From: Cellulomonas humilata | GTDB lineage: Bacteria; Actinomycetota; Actinomycetes; Actinomycetales; Cellulomonadaceae | Assembly: GCF_013359775.1 (NCBI RefSeq) | Contig: NZ_JABMCI010000062.1 | Coordinates: 1 to 64,000, forward strand | Direction: 5' to 3' | Length of the DNA: 64,000 bases | Shown: positions 55,577 to 64,000 of the stretch, in pieces | How positions within the stretch are numbered: the stretch's first letter is position 1 | Layout of the letters: the number at the start of each line of letters is the position of its first letter | Position numbers and translations under genes: made by a program | The notes under the pieces: model-generated | What the model saw: only the letters and a program-made list of their open reading frames with translations | What the model was told of the DNA's origin: nothing | Database searches by the model: none

Positions 55577-56988
55577 CCGCCGGCTCGCGCGGTGAGCACG
55601 TCGAGCACGACCGGCACCAGCAGCGTGACGTCCCCCGCGCCCACCGTGAGCAGCAGGTCGCCCGGACGCGCGGCCCCGGCGACCGCGCGGGCGGCGTCGT
55701 ACCGGTCCGGCACGAACGTCGCCTTGCCCGGCGTGGGGACGCGGTCCACGATCAGCGCGCCGGTCACCGACGGGTCCGGGTCCTCGCGGGCGGCGTACAC
55801 GTCGGTCACGACGACCACGTCGGCCAGGTCGAGCGCCGCGCCGAACTCCGCGGCGAACGTGCGGGTGCGCGAGTACAGGTGCGGCTGGAACAGGGCGAGC
55901 ACCCGGCCGTCTCCGACCACCGAGCGGGCGCCGCGCAGGAGCGCCGCCACCTCCGTCGGGTGGTGGGAGTAGTCGTCGACCACACGGACGCCGCTGACGG
56001 TCCCGCGGTCCTCGAACCGTCGCCCGGTCCCGCGGAACGCCGCGAGCCCGTCCGCGGCGTCCGGCACCCCGAGGCGCCGGGCCGTGGCCCAGGCCGCCGC
56101 GGCGTTCAGCGCGTTGTGCGCACCCGGGAAGGCGAGGCGCACCGTGGTGGTGAGCTCGCCGGCGGTGAGCTCGAACGCCCATCGTCCGGCGTCGGCGCGC
56201 AGCTCGCCCACGACGACGCCGGCGTCCGGCGACGTGCCGTAGGTGACGACCGAGACGTCGCGCGCCGCGAGCGTCCCCCGCACGCGCTCGACGAGCCGCG
56301 CCGCGCCCGGGTCGTCGGCGCAGACCACCAGCGTGCCGCCGGCCCGGATGCGTCCGGCGAACTGGACGAACACGTCCTCGAACGCCTCGGTGGAGCCGTA
56401 GTGATCCAGGTGGTCCGGCTCGACGTTGGTGACGACCGCGACCAGCGGCGCGTACGCGAGGAACGAGCCGTCGGACTCGTCGGCCTCCGCCACGAACGCC
56501 GCGCCGGCGCCGTCCCGTCCACCGCCCAGCGGTCCGTCGGCGGAGAACACGGTGCCGCCGATCGCGAAGGACGGGTCCGCGCCCGCGTGCAGCAGCGCCG
56601 TGGCGATCATCGCGGACGTGGTGGTCTTGCCGTGGGCGCCGGCCACCGCGACCGCGTCCCGGTCGACCATGAGCGACGCGAGCGCCTCGGACCGGTGCAG
56701 CACCCTCAGCCCTCGCTCACGGGCGCGGGCGAGCTCCGGGTTGGACTCCCGGACGGCCGACGAGATCACGACGGTGTCGACGTCGTCGACGAGCGAGGCC
56801 TCGTGGCCGACGTGCACGTCGACGCCCGCCGCTCGCAGCGCCGGCAGGGCAGGACCGTCGGCGGCATCCGAACCGGAGACGGCCACGCCGCGGGCGGCGA
56901 GCAGGGCGGCGATCGCGGACATGCCCGCTCCGCCCACGCCGACGAGGTGCACGCGGCCGAGGTCGGCGGGCCGCAGGACGGCGCTCAC
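55573..56988 (-). CDS. murC: UDP-N-acetylmuramate--L-alanine ligase
   Basis: MurC adds the first amino acid to UDP-MurNAc. The 471-residue protein has the N-terminal UDP-binding VHLVGVGGAGMSAIA, the ATP-binding AGAHGKTTTSAMIA near residue 115, and the Mur ligase motifs EADESDGSFL, NVEPDHLDHY and VVDDYSHHPTEV. The GTG at 56988 overlaps the murG stop as GTGA. Confidence 0.97.
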   Translation of the reverse strand: MSAVLRPADLGRVHLVGVGGAGMSAIAALLAARGVAVSGSDAADGPALPALRAAGVDVHVGHEASLVDDVDTVVISSAVRESNPELARARERGLRVLHRSEALASLMVDRDAVAVAGAHGKTTTSAMIATALLHAGADPSFAIGGTVFSADGPLGGGRDGAGAAFVAEADESDGSFLAYAPLVAVVTNVEPDHLDHYGSTEAFEDVFVQFAGRIRAGGTLVVCADDPGAARLVERVRGTLAARDVSVVTYGTSPDAGVVVGELRADAGRWAFELTAGELTTTVRLAFPGAHNALNAAAAWATARRLGVPDAADGLAAFRGTGRRFEDRGTVSGVRVVDDYSHHPTEVAALLRGARSVVGDGRVLALFQPHLYSRTRTFAAEFGAALDLADVVVVTDVYAAREDPDPSVTGALIVDRVPTPGKATFVPDRYDAARAVAGAARPGDLLLTVGAGDVTLLVPVVLDVLTARAGG

Positions 56989-58130
56989 GGCAGCTCCGCC
57001 TCCACCAGCCGGGCGACGCGGGACGCAGCGTCGCGCACCCCGACCGACGCGGCGGCCAACCCCATCCGCTCCCGCGTCTCCGCGGCGGCGTCCCCGACCA
57101 AGAGGACCGGGAGGTGCGTGCGGACCCATGCCGGGTCCAGGTCCTTGTCCTCCACCAGCAGTCCGCCGCCGGCCGCGACCACGGCCGCGGCGTTCAGCCG
57201 CTGCTCGCCGTTGCCGATGGGCAGCGGCACGTAGACAGCAGGGATGCCGAGCGCCGCCTGCTCGCACACCGTGCCGGCGCCGGAGCGCCCGATCACCACG
57301 TCCGCGACGGCCAGCGCGTGCTGCATCTCGGTCAGGTACTCGCGCACGTGGTACCGCTCGGCGCCGGGCACGCCGACGAGCGCGGCACGCACCGCGTCGG
57401 CCTTGCGTGCGCCCGTCAGGTGCAGCACCTGGACGCCCGCCGCCAGCAGGTCCGCCGCGGCACCCGCGACGGCGGTGTTGACGCTCACGGCACCCAGAGA
57501 GCCGCCGGACACGAGCAGCGTGGGCAGGTCCGGATCCAGACCGAGCTCGGCGGCGGCCGCGGCGCGGGTCCCCGCCCGGTCCGCCGTCCGCTGCTCGATC
57601 AGTCGGGCGATCGGGGCGCGCAGCGGCAGCCCGGTCACCTGGGCCCCGCGCAGCGAGGTGCCGGGGAACGTCACGGCGACCGACCGGGCCCAGCGCGCAC
57701 CCAGCCGGTTGGCCAGGCCCGCGCGGGCGTTCTGCTCGTGGATGACGACCGGGATCCCCCGCCGACGCGCGGCCAGGTAGGCGGGCGTCGCCACGTAGCC
57801 GCCGAAGCCGACGACCACCTGCGCGCCCGACCCGTCGATCGCCGCGCCGGCTGCCCGCACCGCGTCGCGCAGTCGCGCGGGCAGCCGGAACCAGTCGAGC
57901 GTCGGGCGGCGCGGCAGCGGCACGCGCGGCACGACCGCGAGCGGCAGACCGTGCTCCGGGACGAGTCGGGACTCGAGACCCTCGGCGGTGCCGAGCACCG
58001 TGAGCCGGGCGTTCGGGTGGCGCCGCAGCAGCTCGTCCGCGACGGCGAGCAGCGGGTTGACGTGCCCCGCGGTGCCTCCACCGGCGAGGAGCACCGCGGG
58101 AACGGTGGGGGGCGGACGGTGCTCAGCCAC
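56985..58130 (-). CDS. murG: UDP-GlcNAc:undecaprenyl-PP-MurNAc-pentapeptide GlcNAc transferase
   Basis: MurG makes lipid II at the inner face of the membrane. The 381-residue GT-B glycosyltransferase has LLAGGGTAGHVNPLLAVADEL near the N-terminus, GFGGYVATPAYLAA, IHEQNARAGLANR and the C-terminal donor-site region IGRSGAGTVCEQAALGIPAVYVP. The GTG start overlaps the ftsW stop by 8 nt. Confidence 0.97.
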   Translation of the reverse strand: MAEHRPPPTVPAVLLAGGGTAGHVNPLLAVADELLRRHPNARLTVLGTAEGLESRLVPEHGLPLAVVPRVPLPRRPTLDWFRLPARLRDAVRAAGAAIDGSGAQVVVGFGGYVATPAYLAARRRGIPVVIHEQNARAGLANRLGARWARSVAVTFPGTSLRGAQVTGLPLRAPIARLIEQRTADRAGTRAAAAAELGLDPDLPTLLVSGGSLGAVSVNTAVAGAAADLLAAGVQVLHLTGARKADAVRAALVGVPGAERYHVREYLTEMQHALAVADVVIGRSGAGTVCEQAALGIPAVYVPLPIGNGEQRLNAAAVVAAGGGLLVEDKDLDPAWVRTHLPVLLVGDAAAETRERMGLAAASVGVRDAASRVARLVEAELP

Positions 58131-59367
58131 GGGACCGCCCGATCACGGCCAGCGACCGGCGGACGACGCCGGGCCGCGCGGCCAGCGCTTCTGCGGCGCC
58201 CGGTTCCGAGCGCGCGAAGGCGATGAGCACGCCGAGGGCGGCCATGGTCATGATCAGCGCCGACCCACCGGCGGACACCAGCGGCAGCGGGATGCCGATC
58301 ACCGGCGCGAGCCCGATGACGACCGCCACGTTGACCAGCGCCTGCCCGATGATCCAGCAGAGGATCGCACCCGTGGTGATCTGCACGAACGGATCGGTGT
58401 GCCGGCGGATGACCCGGATCATGGCGAAGGCCAGCAGGCCGAACAGCCCGAGGACCAGCAGCGTGCCGATGAGCCCGAGCTCCTCGCCGAGGATCGCGAA
58501 GATGAAGTCGTTATGGGCGGCAGGCAGGTAGGACCACTTCTCGCGGCTCTCCCCCAGACCGAGCCCGCCCCAGCCGCCGCTCGCCAGCCCCCAGCCGCCG
58601 TGCAGCGTCTGGTAGCACGACGACGCCGCGTCGCACTCGTCGGACAGCCAGCTCGTGATGCGGGCCGTGCGGTTGTCGCTGGTGACGGTGAGCAGCGCGG
58701 TCAGCGCGCCGGCCAGCAGCGCCGCGAAGCCGAACATCCGCATGGACACACCGGCCACGAACAGCGCCCCGGCGACCAGCATGATCAGGACCAGCGCGGT
58801 GCCCAGGTCGTGCCCGGCCAGCACGACCAGGATCGCGATCCCGGCGACCGGCACGGCGGGGATCAGCGCGTGCCGCCACTGCCGCAGCAGCGGCAGCTTG
58901 CGGGTCAGCACGGCACCGAGCCAGATGGCCAGCGCGAGCTTGATGGTCTCCGACGGCTGCGCGGAGATCCCGCCGACGCACACCCAGTTCTGGTTGCCGC
59001 CCGCGCCGCAGCCGAGCGGTGTGAAGACGGTGAGCTGGAAGAGCACCGCGAAGGCCAGCGCGGGCCACGCGATCACCTGGAAGAACCGCACGGGCGCGCG
59101 GGACAGCCCGAACAGGATCGGGAGGCCGATGAGCGCGTACTTGGCCTGGTCGAGGAACACCGCGTACGGCGAGTCGCCGTCGTCCAGGGACTCCACGCTC
59201 GAGCTCGAGAGCACCATGACCAGCCCGATGACGAGCAGCAGGGCGGTCGCACCGATGAGCACGTAGTAGCTGGTCACCGCGCTGTTCCACTGGCCGAGCA
59301 GCGAGCTGCTGGAGGCGCCCGGGTCGCCCGTGCGGCGCACGCTCGGGCGCGGGGTCGTGGCGGTCAT
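58123..59367 (-). CDS. ftsW: Lipid II polymerase / division protein FtsW
   Basis: FtsW is the SEDS-family peptidoglycan glycosyltransferase of the septum. The 414-residue protein has about ten membrane segments. The conserved motifs include WVCVGGISAQPSETIKLALA and, near the end, GIPLPLVSAGGSALIM. The ATG overlaps the murD stop as ATGA. The placement between murD and murG is the standard order and favours FtsW over RodA. Confidence 0.96.
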   Translation of the reverse strand: MTATTPRPSVRRTGDPGASSSSLLGQWNSAVTSYYVLIGATALLLVIGLVMVLSSSSVESLDDGDSPYAVFLDQAKYALIGLPILFGLSRAPVRFFQVIAWPALAFAVLFQLTVFTPLGCGAGGNQNWVCVGGISAQPSETIKLALAIWLGAVLTRKLPLLRQWRHALIPAVPVAGIAILVVLAGHDLGTALVLIMLVAGALFVAGVSMRMFGFAALLAGALTALLTVTSDNRTARITSWLSDECDAASSCYQTLHGGWGLASGGWGGLGLGESREKWSYLPAAHNDFIFAILGEELGLIGTLLVLGLFGLLAFAMIRVIRRHTDPFVQITTGAILCWIIGQALVNVAVVIGLAPVIGIPLPLVSAGGSALIMTMAALGVLIAFARSEPGAAEALAARPGVVRRSLAVIGRSRG

Positions 59368-60794
59368 GCGTCCCCGCCGAGCGCACGCACGGCTGCGGAG
59401 AACTGATCACCCCGTGCGGCGTACGACGTGAACTGGTCCATCGACGCGCAGGCCGGGGCGAGCAGCACCGTGACCGGACCGGCGCCCGCGGACGCGAGGC
59501 GCCCGGCCTGGTGCACGGCATGGGTCATCACCGTGCCAGTCTCACCGGCGTCGACCTCGACCACGGGGACCTCGGGTGCGTGTCGGGCGAGCGCCTCGCG
59601 CAGCGGGGTGCGGTCGACGCCGATGAGCACCACCGAGCGCAGCCGGTCCCGGCGCGCGACGACGAGCTCGTCGAACTGCGCACCCTTGGCCAGGCCGCCC
59701 GCGATCCACACGACGCTGCCGACGGGGAACGCGCCGAGGGCCGCCGAGGCCGCGTGGGCGTTGGTGGCCTTCGAGTCGTCGACGTAGGCCACCCCGTCCA
59801 CGACGCCGACGGTCGCCAGCCGGTGCGCCCCGGGTCCGTAGGCCCGCAGACCGTCCCGGATCGCCGCCGGGTCGACGTCGTGCGCCAGCGCGAGCGCCGC
59901 GGCCGCGAGGGCGTTCGCGACGACGTGCGGCGGGACGGTCCCGTCGGGTCCGGCCAGCTGCACGAGGTCCGCCAGCGTGCCCAGCTCGGCCGCGTGCGTG
60001 TGCCGGAGCCGCGCGAACCCGCGGTCGACCAGCACGTCCTCGACCATGCCGACCTGCCCGACGCCCGGGGTGCCCAGCGTGAACCCGACGGCGACGCAGC
60101 CGTCGACGACGTCGGCCTCACGGACCAGGTCCTCGGTCGCCGGGTCCGTGAGGTTGTAGATGCACGCGACCTGCGCCCGCTCGAAGACGCGGCCCTTGTC
60201 GGCGGTGTACGCGTCCATCGACCCGTGCCAGTCCAGGTGGTCCGGCGCGAGGTTGAGCACGGCGGCAGCCTGCGCGGACATCGAGTGCGTGAAGTGCAGC
60301 TGGAAGCTGGACAGCTCCACGGCGAGGACGTCGAGAGACGGGTCGGTGGCGGCGAGCACCACGGGGGTGCCCACGTTGCCGACCGCCAGGGCGTTCTCCC
60401 CCGCGGCCCGCAGGATCGACTCGAGCATGCCCACGGTGGTGGTCTTGCCGTTGGTGCCGGTCACGGCGAGCCACGGTGCCGGTCCGCCGCCGGCCGCGCG
60501 GTCGACGCGCACGTGCCACGCCAGCTCGACCTCGCTCCACACGGGGACGCCACGCTCGAGCGCGGCCGCGAGCAGCGGGTGGTGCGGCGCCAGCCCCGGC
60601 GACGCGACGACGAGGTCCGCGCGGTCCAGCACCGAGCCGGCGAGCAGCTCCGCCGAGCCGATGACGTCGTCGGCGTGGTCGTCGACCGGCACCACCCGGG
60701 CGCCGCGGGAGGCCAGCACCTCGACCGCCGCGCGTCCCGAGACCCCGAGCCCGGCGACGACCACCAGGGCGTCCTCCAGCACGAGCTCGGACAC
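59364..60794 (-). CDS. murD: UDP-N-acetylmuramoyl-L-alanine--D-glutamate ligase
   Basis: MurD adds D-glutamate to UDP-MurNAc-L-Ala. The 476-residue protein has the N-terminal VVVAGLGVSGRAAVEVL, ATP-binding AVTGTNGKTTTVGMLE near residue 110, and LNLAPDHLDWHGSMDAY plus YVDDSKATNAHA further on. The GTG start directly abuts the mraY TAG with no gap, and the stop overlaps ftsW. Confidence 0.97.
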   Translation of the reverse strand: MSELVLEDALVVVAGLGVSGRAAVEVLASRGARVVPVDDHADDVIGSAELLAGSVLDRADLVVASPGLAPHHPLLAAALERGVPVWSEVELAWHVRVDRAAGGGPAPWLAVTGTNGKTTTVGMLESILRAAGENALAVGNVGTPVVLAATDPSLDVLAVELSSFQLHFTHSMSAQAAAVLNLAPDHLDWHGSMDAYTADKGRVFERAQVACIYNLTDPATEDLVREADVVDGCVAVGFTLGTPGVGQVGMVEDVLVDRGFARLRHTHAAELGTLADLVQLAGPDGTVPPHVVANALAAAALALAHDVDPAAIRDGLRAYGPGAHRLATVGVVDGVAYVDDSKATNAHAASAALGAFPVGSVVWIAGGLAKGAQFDELVVARRDRLRSVVLIGVDRTPLREALARHAPEVPVVEVDAGETGTVMTHAVHQAGRLASAGAGPVTVLLAPACASMDQFTSYAARGDQFSAAVRALGGDA

Positions 60795-61877
60795 CTAGCC
60801 GGCCACCCACTCCGCGTAGAAGATGCCCACGCCCAGCGCGACGAACAACCCGGCGATGATCCAGAACCGGATGACGATCGTCACCTCGCCCCAGCCCGAG
60901 AGCTCGAAGTGATGGTGCAGGGGTGCCATCTTGAAGACCCGTTTCCCGGTCAGCTTGAAGAAGCCGATCTGGATCACGTCCGACAGGACGATGACCACGA
61001 ACAGGCCGCCGATGATCGCGGCGAGGATCTCGGTGCGGGACAGGATCGACAGGCCGGCCAGCGCGCCGCCGAGCGCGAGCGAGCCGGTGTCGCCCATGAA
61101 GATCTTGGCGGGGCTGGCGTTCCACCACAGGAACCCGAAGCACGCGCCCGTGATGGCCGCGGCGACGACGGCGAGGTCCAGCGGGTCACGCGTCTCGTAG
61201 CAGCTCGGCCCGGCGCTCGGGAGGAGCTGGCAGCTCTGGTTGAACTGCCAGACCCCGACGATGACGTACGCGCCGAACACGATGAGGGAGACACCCGTGG
61301 CGAGCCCGTCGAGGCCGTCGGTGAGGTTCACGGCGTTGGACCAGGCGGTGATGAGGAAGTTCGCCCAGACGACGAACAGGATCGTTCCGACGGTCACGCC
61401 CCAGAACGCGAGGTCCAGGTTGGTGTCGCGGATGAACGAGATGTGCGTGGACGCCGGCGTCCGGAACTTGTCGTTGGGGAACTGGAGCGCCGCCACGGCG
61501 AACGCGATGCCGACGACCCCCTGCCCGGCGATCTTCCACCGGGCGCTCAGGCCGAGGCTGCGCTGCCGCGAGATCTTGATGAAGTCGTCGAGGAACCCGA
61601 CGACGCCGAGGCCGGTCATGAGGAAGAGCACCAGCACGGCCGACGCGCGCGGTGGCGTCCCGGTGGCGATCAGACCACCGACCCAGCCGAGCAGCGTCGC
61701 CCCGATGATGACGACGCCACCCATGGTCGGGGTGCCGCGCTTGGTGAAGTGCGCGGTCGGTCCGTCCTGCCGGATGAACTGGCCGTACTGCTTGTGCACC
61801 AGGTACCGGATGAACAGGGGCGTGCCCAGCAACGCGATGACCATCGCGAGACCACCGGAGATCAGGACCGCCCTCAT
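60795..61877 (-). CDS. mraY: Phospho-N-acetylmuramoyl-pentapeptide transferase
   Basis: MraY makes lipid I by moving phospho-MurNAc-pentapeptide to undecaprenyl phosphate. The 360-residue protein has about ten membrane helices, [15 protein letters not shown], the catalytic [20 protein letters not shown], the [12 protein letters not shown] motif and [12 protein letters not shown] chose the ATG at 61877 ([12 protein letters not shown]), which overlaps the murF stop as ATGA; the in-frame upstream start would add 13 non-conserved residues. Confidence 0.97.
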   Translation of the reverse strand: MRAVLISGGLAMVIALLGTPLFIRYLVHKQYGQFIRQDGPTAHFTKRGTPTMGGVVIIGATLLGWVGGLIATGTPPRASAVLVLFLMTGLGVVGFLDDFIKISRQRSLGLSARWKIAGQGVVGIAFAVAALQFPNDKFRTPASTHISFIRDTNLDLAFWGVTVGTILFVVWANFLITAWSNAVNLTDGLDGLATGVSLIVFGAYVIVGVWQFNQSCQLLPSAGPSCYETRDPLDLAVVAAAITGACFGFLWWNASPAKIFMGDTGSLALGGALAGLSILSRTEILAAIIGGLFVVIVLSDVIQIGFFKLTGKRVFKMAPLHHHFELSGWGEVTIVIRFWIIAGLFVALGVGIFYAEWVAG

Positions 61878-63325
61878 CGGGCAGCCCCCTCGACCAGCAC
61901 GTCGCCCAGCCTCCACAGACCCGCGCCGTACGACGACTTCACGAGCACGACGTCACCGGGACGCAGCTCGCTCTCGAGGAACGCGGTGGCGACCTCCAGG
62001 TCGTCCGCGAGCACCACCTCGTCGCCCCACGAGCCCTCGTGGTTGGCGCCGTCGCGGATGGCGCGCGCGCCGTCCCCGACCACGATGGTCAGGCCGATGT
62101 TGAGCCGGACGCACAGTCGCCCGATGGCGTCGTGCGCCTCGCGCGCGCCCGGTCCGAGCTCCAGCATCTCGCCCAGCACCGCGATCGAGCGGCGATCCCG
62201 GCCGGCCAGCACGGCCAGCGCCTTGAGCGCCGCACGCATCGAGTCGGGGTTGGCGTTGTAGGAGTCGTCGACGATGGTCACGCCGTCGTGGCGCTCGACC
62301 ACGTGCATCCGGTGCGGGCTGAGGGCGTCCGCGGCGCTCAGGCCCGCGGCGACCTCGTCCAGCTCCAGCCCGACGGCCAGCGCGGCGGCCGCGGCGCCGA
62401 GGGCGTTGTGCACGTGGTGCTCGCCGACGAGCCGCAGCGTGACCTGCGCGGTGCTCTCGACCTCGCCGCGTCGCACGAGGGTGAACGTCGCGCGGCCGGA
62501 GCGGTCGAGGCGCACGTCGCGGACACCCACCGTGGCCAGCGGGGCCGCACCGAACGTCACGACCTCGCCGGGCGCGAGCGCGGCCATGGCGGACACGCGC
62601 GGGTCGTCGGCGTTGAGCACCGCGACGCCGTCGGACACCAGGCCCTGGACGATCTCGGACTTGGCGACGGCGACCGCGTCGATGCCGCCGAAGCCGCCCA
62701 GGTGCGCGTGGCCGACGATCAGGACGACCGCCACGTCGGGCGGAGCGATGTCCGTCAGGTACGTGAGGTGGCCCGGTCCGCTGGCGCCCATCTCGAGCAC
62801 GAGGAACCGGGTGGACTCGTCGGCGCGCAGCACCGTCAGCGGCAGCCCGATCTCGTTGTTGAACGACCGGACCGGCGCGATCGTCGGGCCGACGCTGCCG
62901 CACAGCTGCGCGAGCAGGTCCTTGGTGGTGGTCTTGCCGACCGACCCGGTGATGCCGACGACGCGCAGGTCGCTGCCGCCGGGCTCCAGCGCGGCCTCGC
63001 GCAGCCGCTCCAGGACCACGCGCGCCAGGTCGCCGAGGGCGCGCTCCACGTCGGCGACGACGACGCTCGGCAGGACCGCACCGCCCGCCCCGACGATGTC
63101 GCGCGCAGCCAGGACGAGCGCCGCGCCGCCGGCGACCGCCACGGCGGCGTAGTCGTGGCCGTCGACGTTCTCCCCGGGCAGGGCGACGAACAGACCCCCG
63201 GTGACGTCGTCGCGCGAGTCGACGACCACGGGGCCGCTGACGACGAGCGCAGGGTCGGTGGCGGCCGAACCGCGCAGCAGGCCACCGGTCGCGGCCGCGA
63301 TCTCGGCCGCCGTCAGGGCGATCAC
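61874..63325 (-). CDS. murF: UDP-MurNAc-tripeptide--D-alanyl-D-alanine ligase
   Basis: MurF completes the UDP-MurNAc-pentapeptide. The 483-residue protein has the N-terminal [24 protein letters not shown]-binding [29 protein letters not shown] and the C-terminal [16 protein letters not shown]. The GTG start overlaps the murE stop as GTGA. Confidence 0.97.
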   Translation of the reverse strand: MIALTAAEIAAATGGLLRGSAATDPALVVSGPVVVDSRDDVTGGLFVALPGENVDGHDYAAVAVAGGAALVLAARDIVGAGGAVLPSVVVADVERALGDLARVVLERLREAALEPGGSDLRVVGITGSVGKTTTKDLLAQLCGSVGPTIAPVRSFNNEIGLPLTVLRADESTRFLVLEMGASGPGHLTYLTDIAPPDVAVVLIVGHAHLGGFGGIDAVAVAKSEIVQGLVSDGVAVLNADDPRVSAMAALAPGEVVTFGAAPLATVGVRDVRLDRSGRATFTLVRRGEVESTAQVTLRLVGEHHVHNALGAAAAALAVGLELDEVAAGLSAADALSPHRMHVVERHDGVTIVDDSYNANPDSMRAALKALAVLAGRDRRSIAVLGEMLELGPGAREAHDAIGRLCVRLNIGLTIVVGDGARAIRDGANHEGSWGDEVVLADDLEVATAFLESELRPGDVVLVKSSYGAGLWRLGDVLVEGAAR

Positions 63326-64000
63326 GCGTGCTGCTCCTGCCGGCGGGTGCGCGCTGCGAGCAGCACGTCGCGGTCGTTGTACCGGTGGAACACGCCGGCG
63401 ATCTCCTGGGTCGGCTCGTGGCCCTTGCCCGTGATGATCACGGTGTCCTGCTCGGAGGCGAGGGCGAGGGCGTCGCGGATGGCCTGCGCGCGGCTGGTGG
63501 CCTCGTGCACGTCGACCAGGTCCGGCCGCTGCGACCGGACCCCGTCGAGGATGGCGGATCGGATGGCCGCCGGCTCCTCGGAACGGGGGTTCTCGTCGGT
63601 GACGACGATCACGTCGGCCAGCCGCGCCGCGATCTCGCCCATGAGCGGGCGCTTGCCCTGGTCGCGGTCGCCGTCCGAGCCGAACACGATCACCAGCCGC
63701 CCGGGCGTGATCGGGCGCACGGCCTCGAGCGCCAGGACCAGCGCGTCGGGCGTGTGCGCGTAGTCGACGATCGCGAGCGGGAACCCGTCGCCGCGCTCGA
63801 TGACCCGCTCCATCCGGCCGGGGATCTCGTGCGCCACGGCCACGGCGGCGATCGCAGCGTCGAGCTCCACGCCGGCCGCGTGCGCGAGCACGATCGCCAG
63901 CGCGGCGTTGGAGACGTTGACCCTCCCGGGCAGGGGGCTCGTGGCGTCGTGCTCGGTGCCGTCGGGCCCCCGGAGCGTGAACGACGAGCCCACGCCGTCG
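63322..64000 (-). CDS. murE: UDP-MurNAc-L-Ala-D-Glu ligase MurE (5' part missing)
   Basis: MurE adds the third, diamino acid residue of the peptidoglycan stem. Only about 226 C-terminal residues are inside the window; the start and ATP-binding loop lie past 64000. Visible are LPGRVNVSNAALAI, VDYAHTPDALVLALEA, FGSDGDRDQGKRPLMGEIAA and TDENPRSEEP, then TGKGHEPTQEI. The amino acid specificity motif reads DENPR, close to the DNPR of meso-diaminopimelate enzymes, although Cellulomonas-type walls commonly contain L-ornithine. Specificity is therefore uncertain. Confidence 0.95.
   Translation of the reverse strand, partial: DGVGSSFTLRGPDGTEHDATSPLPGRVNVSNAALAIVLAHAAGVELDAAIAAVAVAHEIPGRMERVIERGDGFPLAIVDYAHTPDALVLALEAVRPITPGRLVIVFGSDGDRDQGKRPLMGEIAARLADVIVVTDENPRSEEPAAIRSAILDGVRSQRPDLVDVHEATSRAQAIRDALALASEQDTVIITGKGHEPTQEIAGVFHRYNDRDVLLAARTRRQEQHA

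Overview
The window is a stretch of high-GC actinobacterial chromosome, most likely from a Cellulomonas-like member of the Micrococcales. Pointers are the very high GC content with dense GTG and ATG starts, a secreted GH12 cellulase carrying a C-terminal CBM2, Wag31/SepF/FtsZ polar-growth and division genes, a typical actinobacterial rRNA leader motif, and the complete gene order argCJBDFRGH-tyrS-rrn. I saw no tRNA, insertion sequence, prophage or CRISPR array. Most of the DNA is coding, and many neighbouring genes overlap by 4 nt (ATGA or GTGA).

Layout. 1-546: upstream region and leader of an rRNA operon that continues off the left edge on the minus strand. 593-12006 (minus): tyrS, a 3-methyladenine glycosylase, a small P-loop kinase and the complete arginine operon (argC first, argH last), preceded by two tandem ARG-box-like sites. 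12089-15764 (plus): quinone oxidoreductase, DsbA-like protein, acetyltransferase and a TrpB2-type tryptophan synthase beta chain. 15751-20712 (minus): a 1653-residue secreted nuclease/5'-nucleotidase fusion. 20898-28235 (minus): pheST, a 2'-5' RNA ligase, an SpoU methyltransferase and infC-rpmI-rplT. 28643-30900 (plus): a DUF1844 protein, a coiled-coil membrane protein, a lipoprotein serine protease and a GerW-like protein.

30897-42552 (minus) holds the histidine genes in an unusual arrangement. An olefin/beta-lactone (ole) operon, oleA-oleBC-oleD, lies between hisD and hisC. A cellulase gene with its own terminator lies between the hisB-linked ORF and hisH. HisH has lost its catalytic cysteine and nearly all other glutaminase motifs. 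42653-44328 carries an S4 protein, an ArsR/SRPBCC pair and a divergent peroxiredoxin. 44309-50429 (minus): dnaE, GNAT, rluD-like, lspA and a DksA/TraR zinc finger. 50584-64000 (minus): the division and cell wall (dcw) cluster wag31-yggT-sepF-pgeF-ftsZ-ftsQ-murC-murG-ftsW-murD-mraY-murF-murE, with murE cut by the window edge.

Most of the content is core metabolism: arginine, histidine, translation, replication and peptidoglycan synthesis. The least ordinary points are the degenerate HisH beside an ole insertion in the his locus, the AUC start and long low-complexity tail of IF-3, a 21-codon coupled ORF that mimics the ArgF N-terminus, and the nuclease/nucleotidase fusion. All functions are assigned from sequence motifs by eye; no database search was run.
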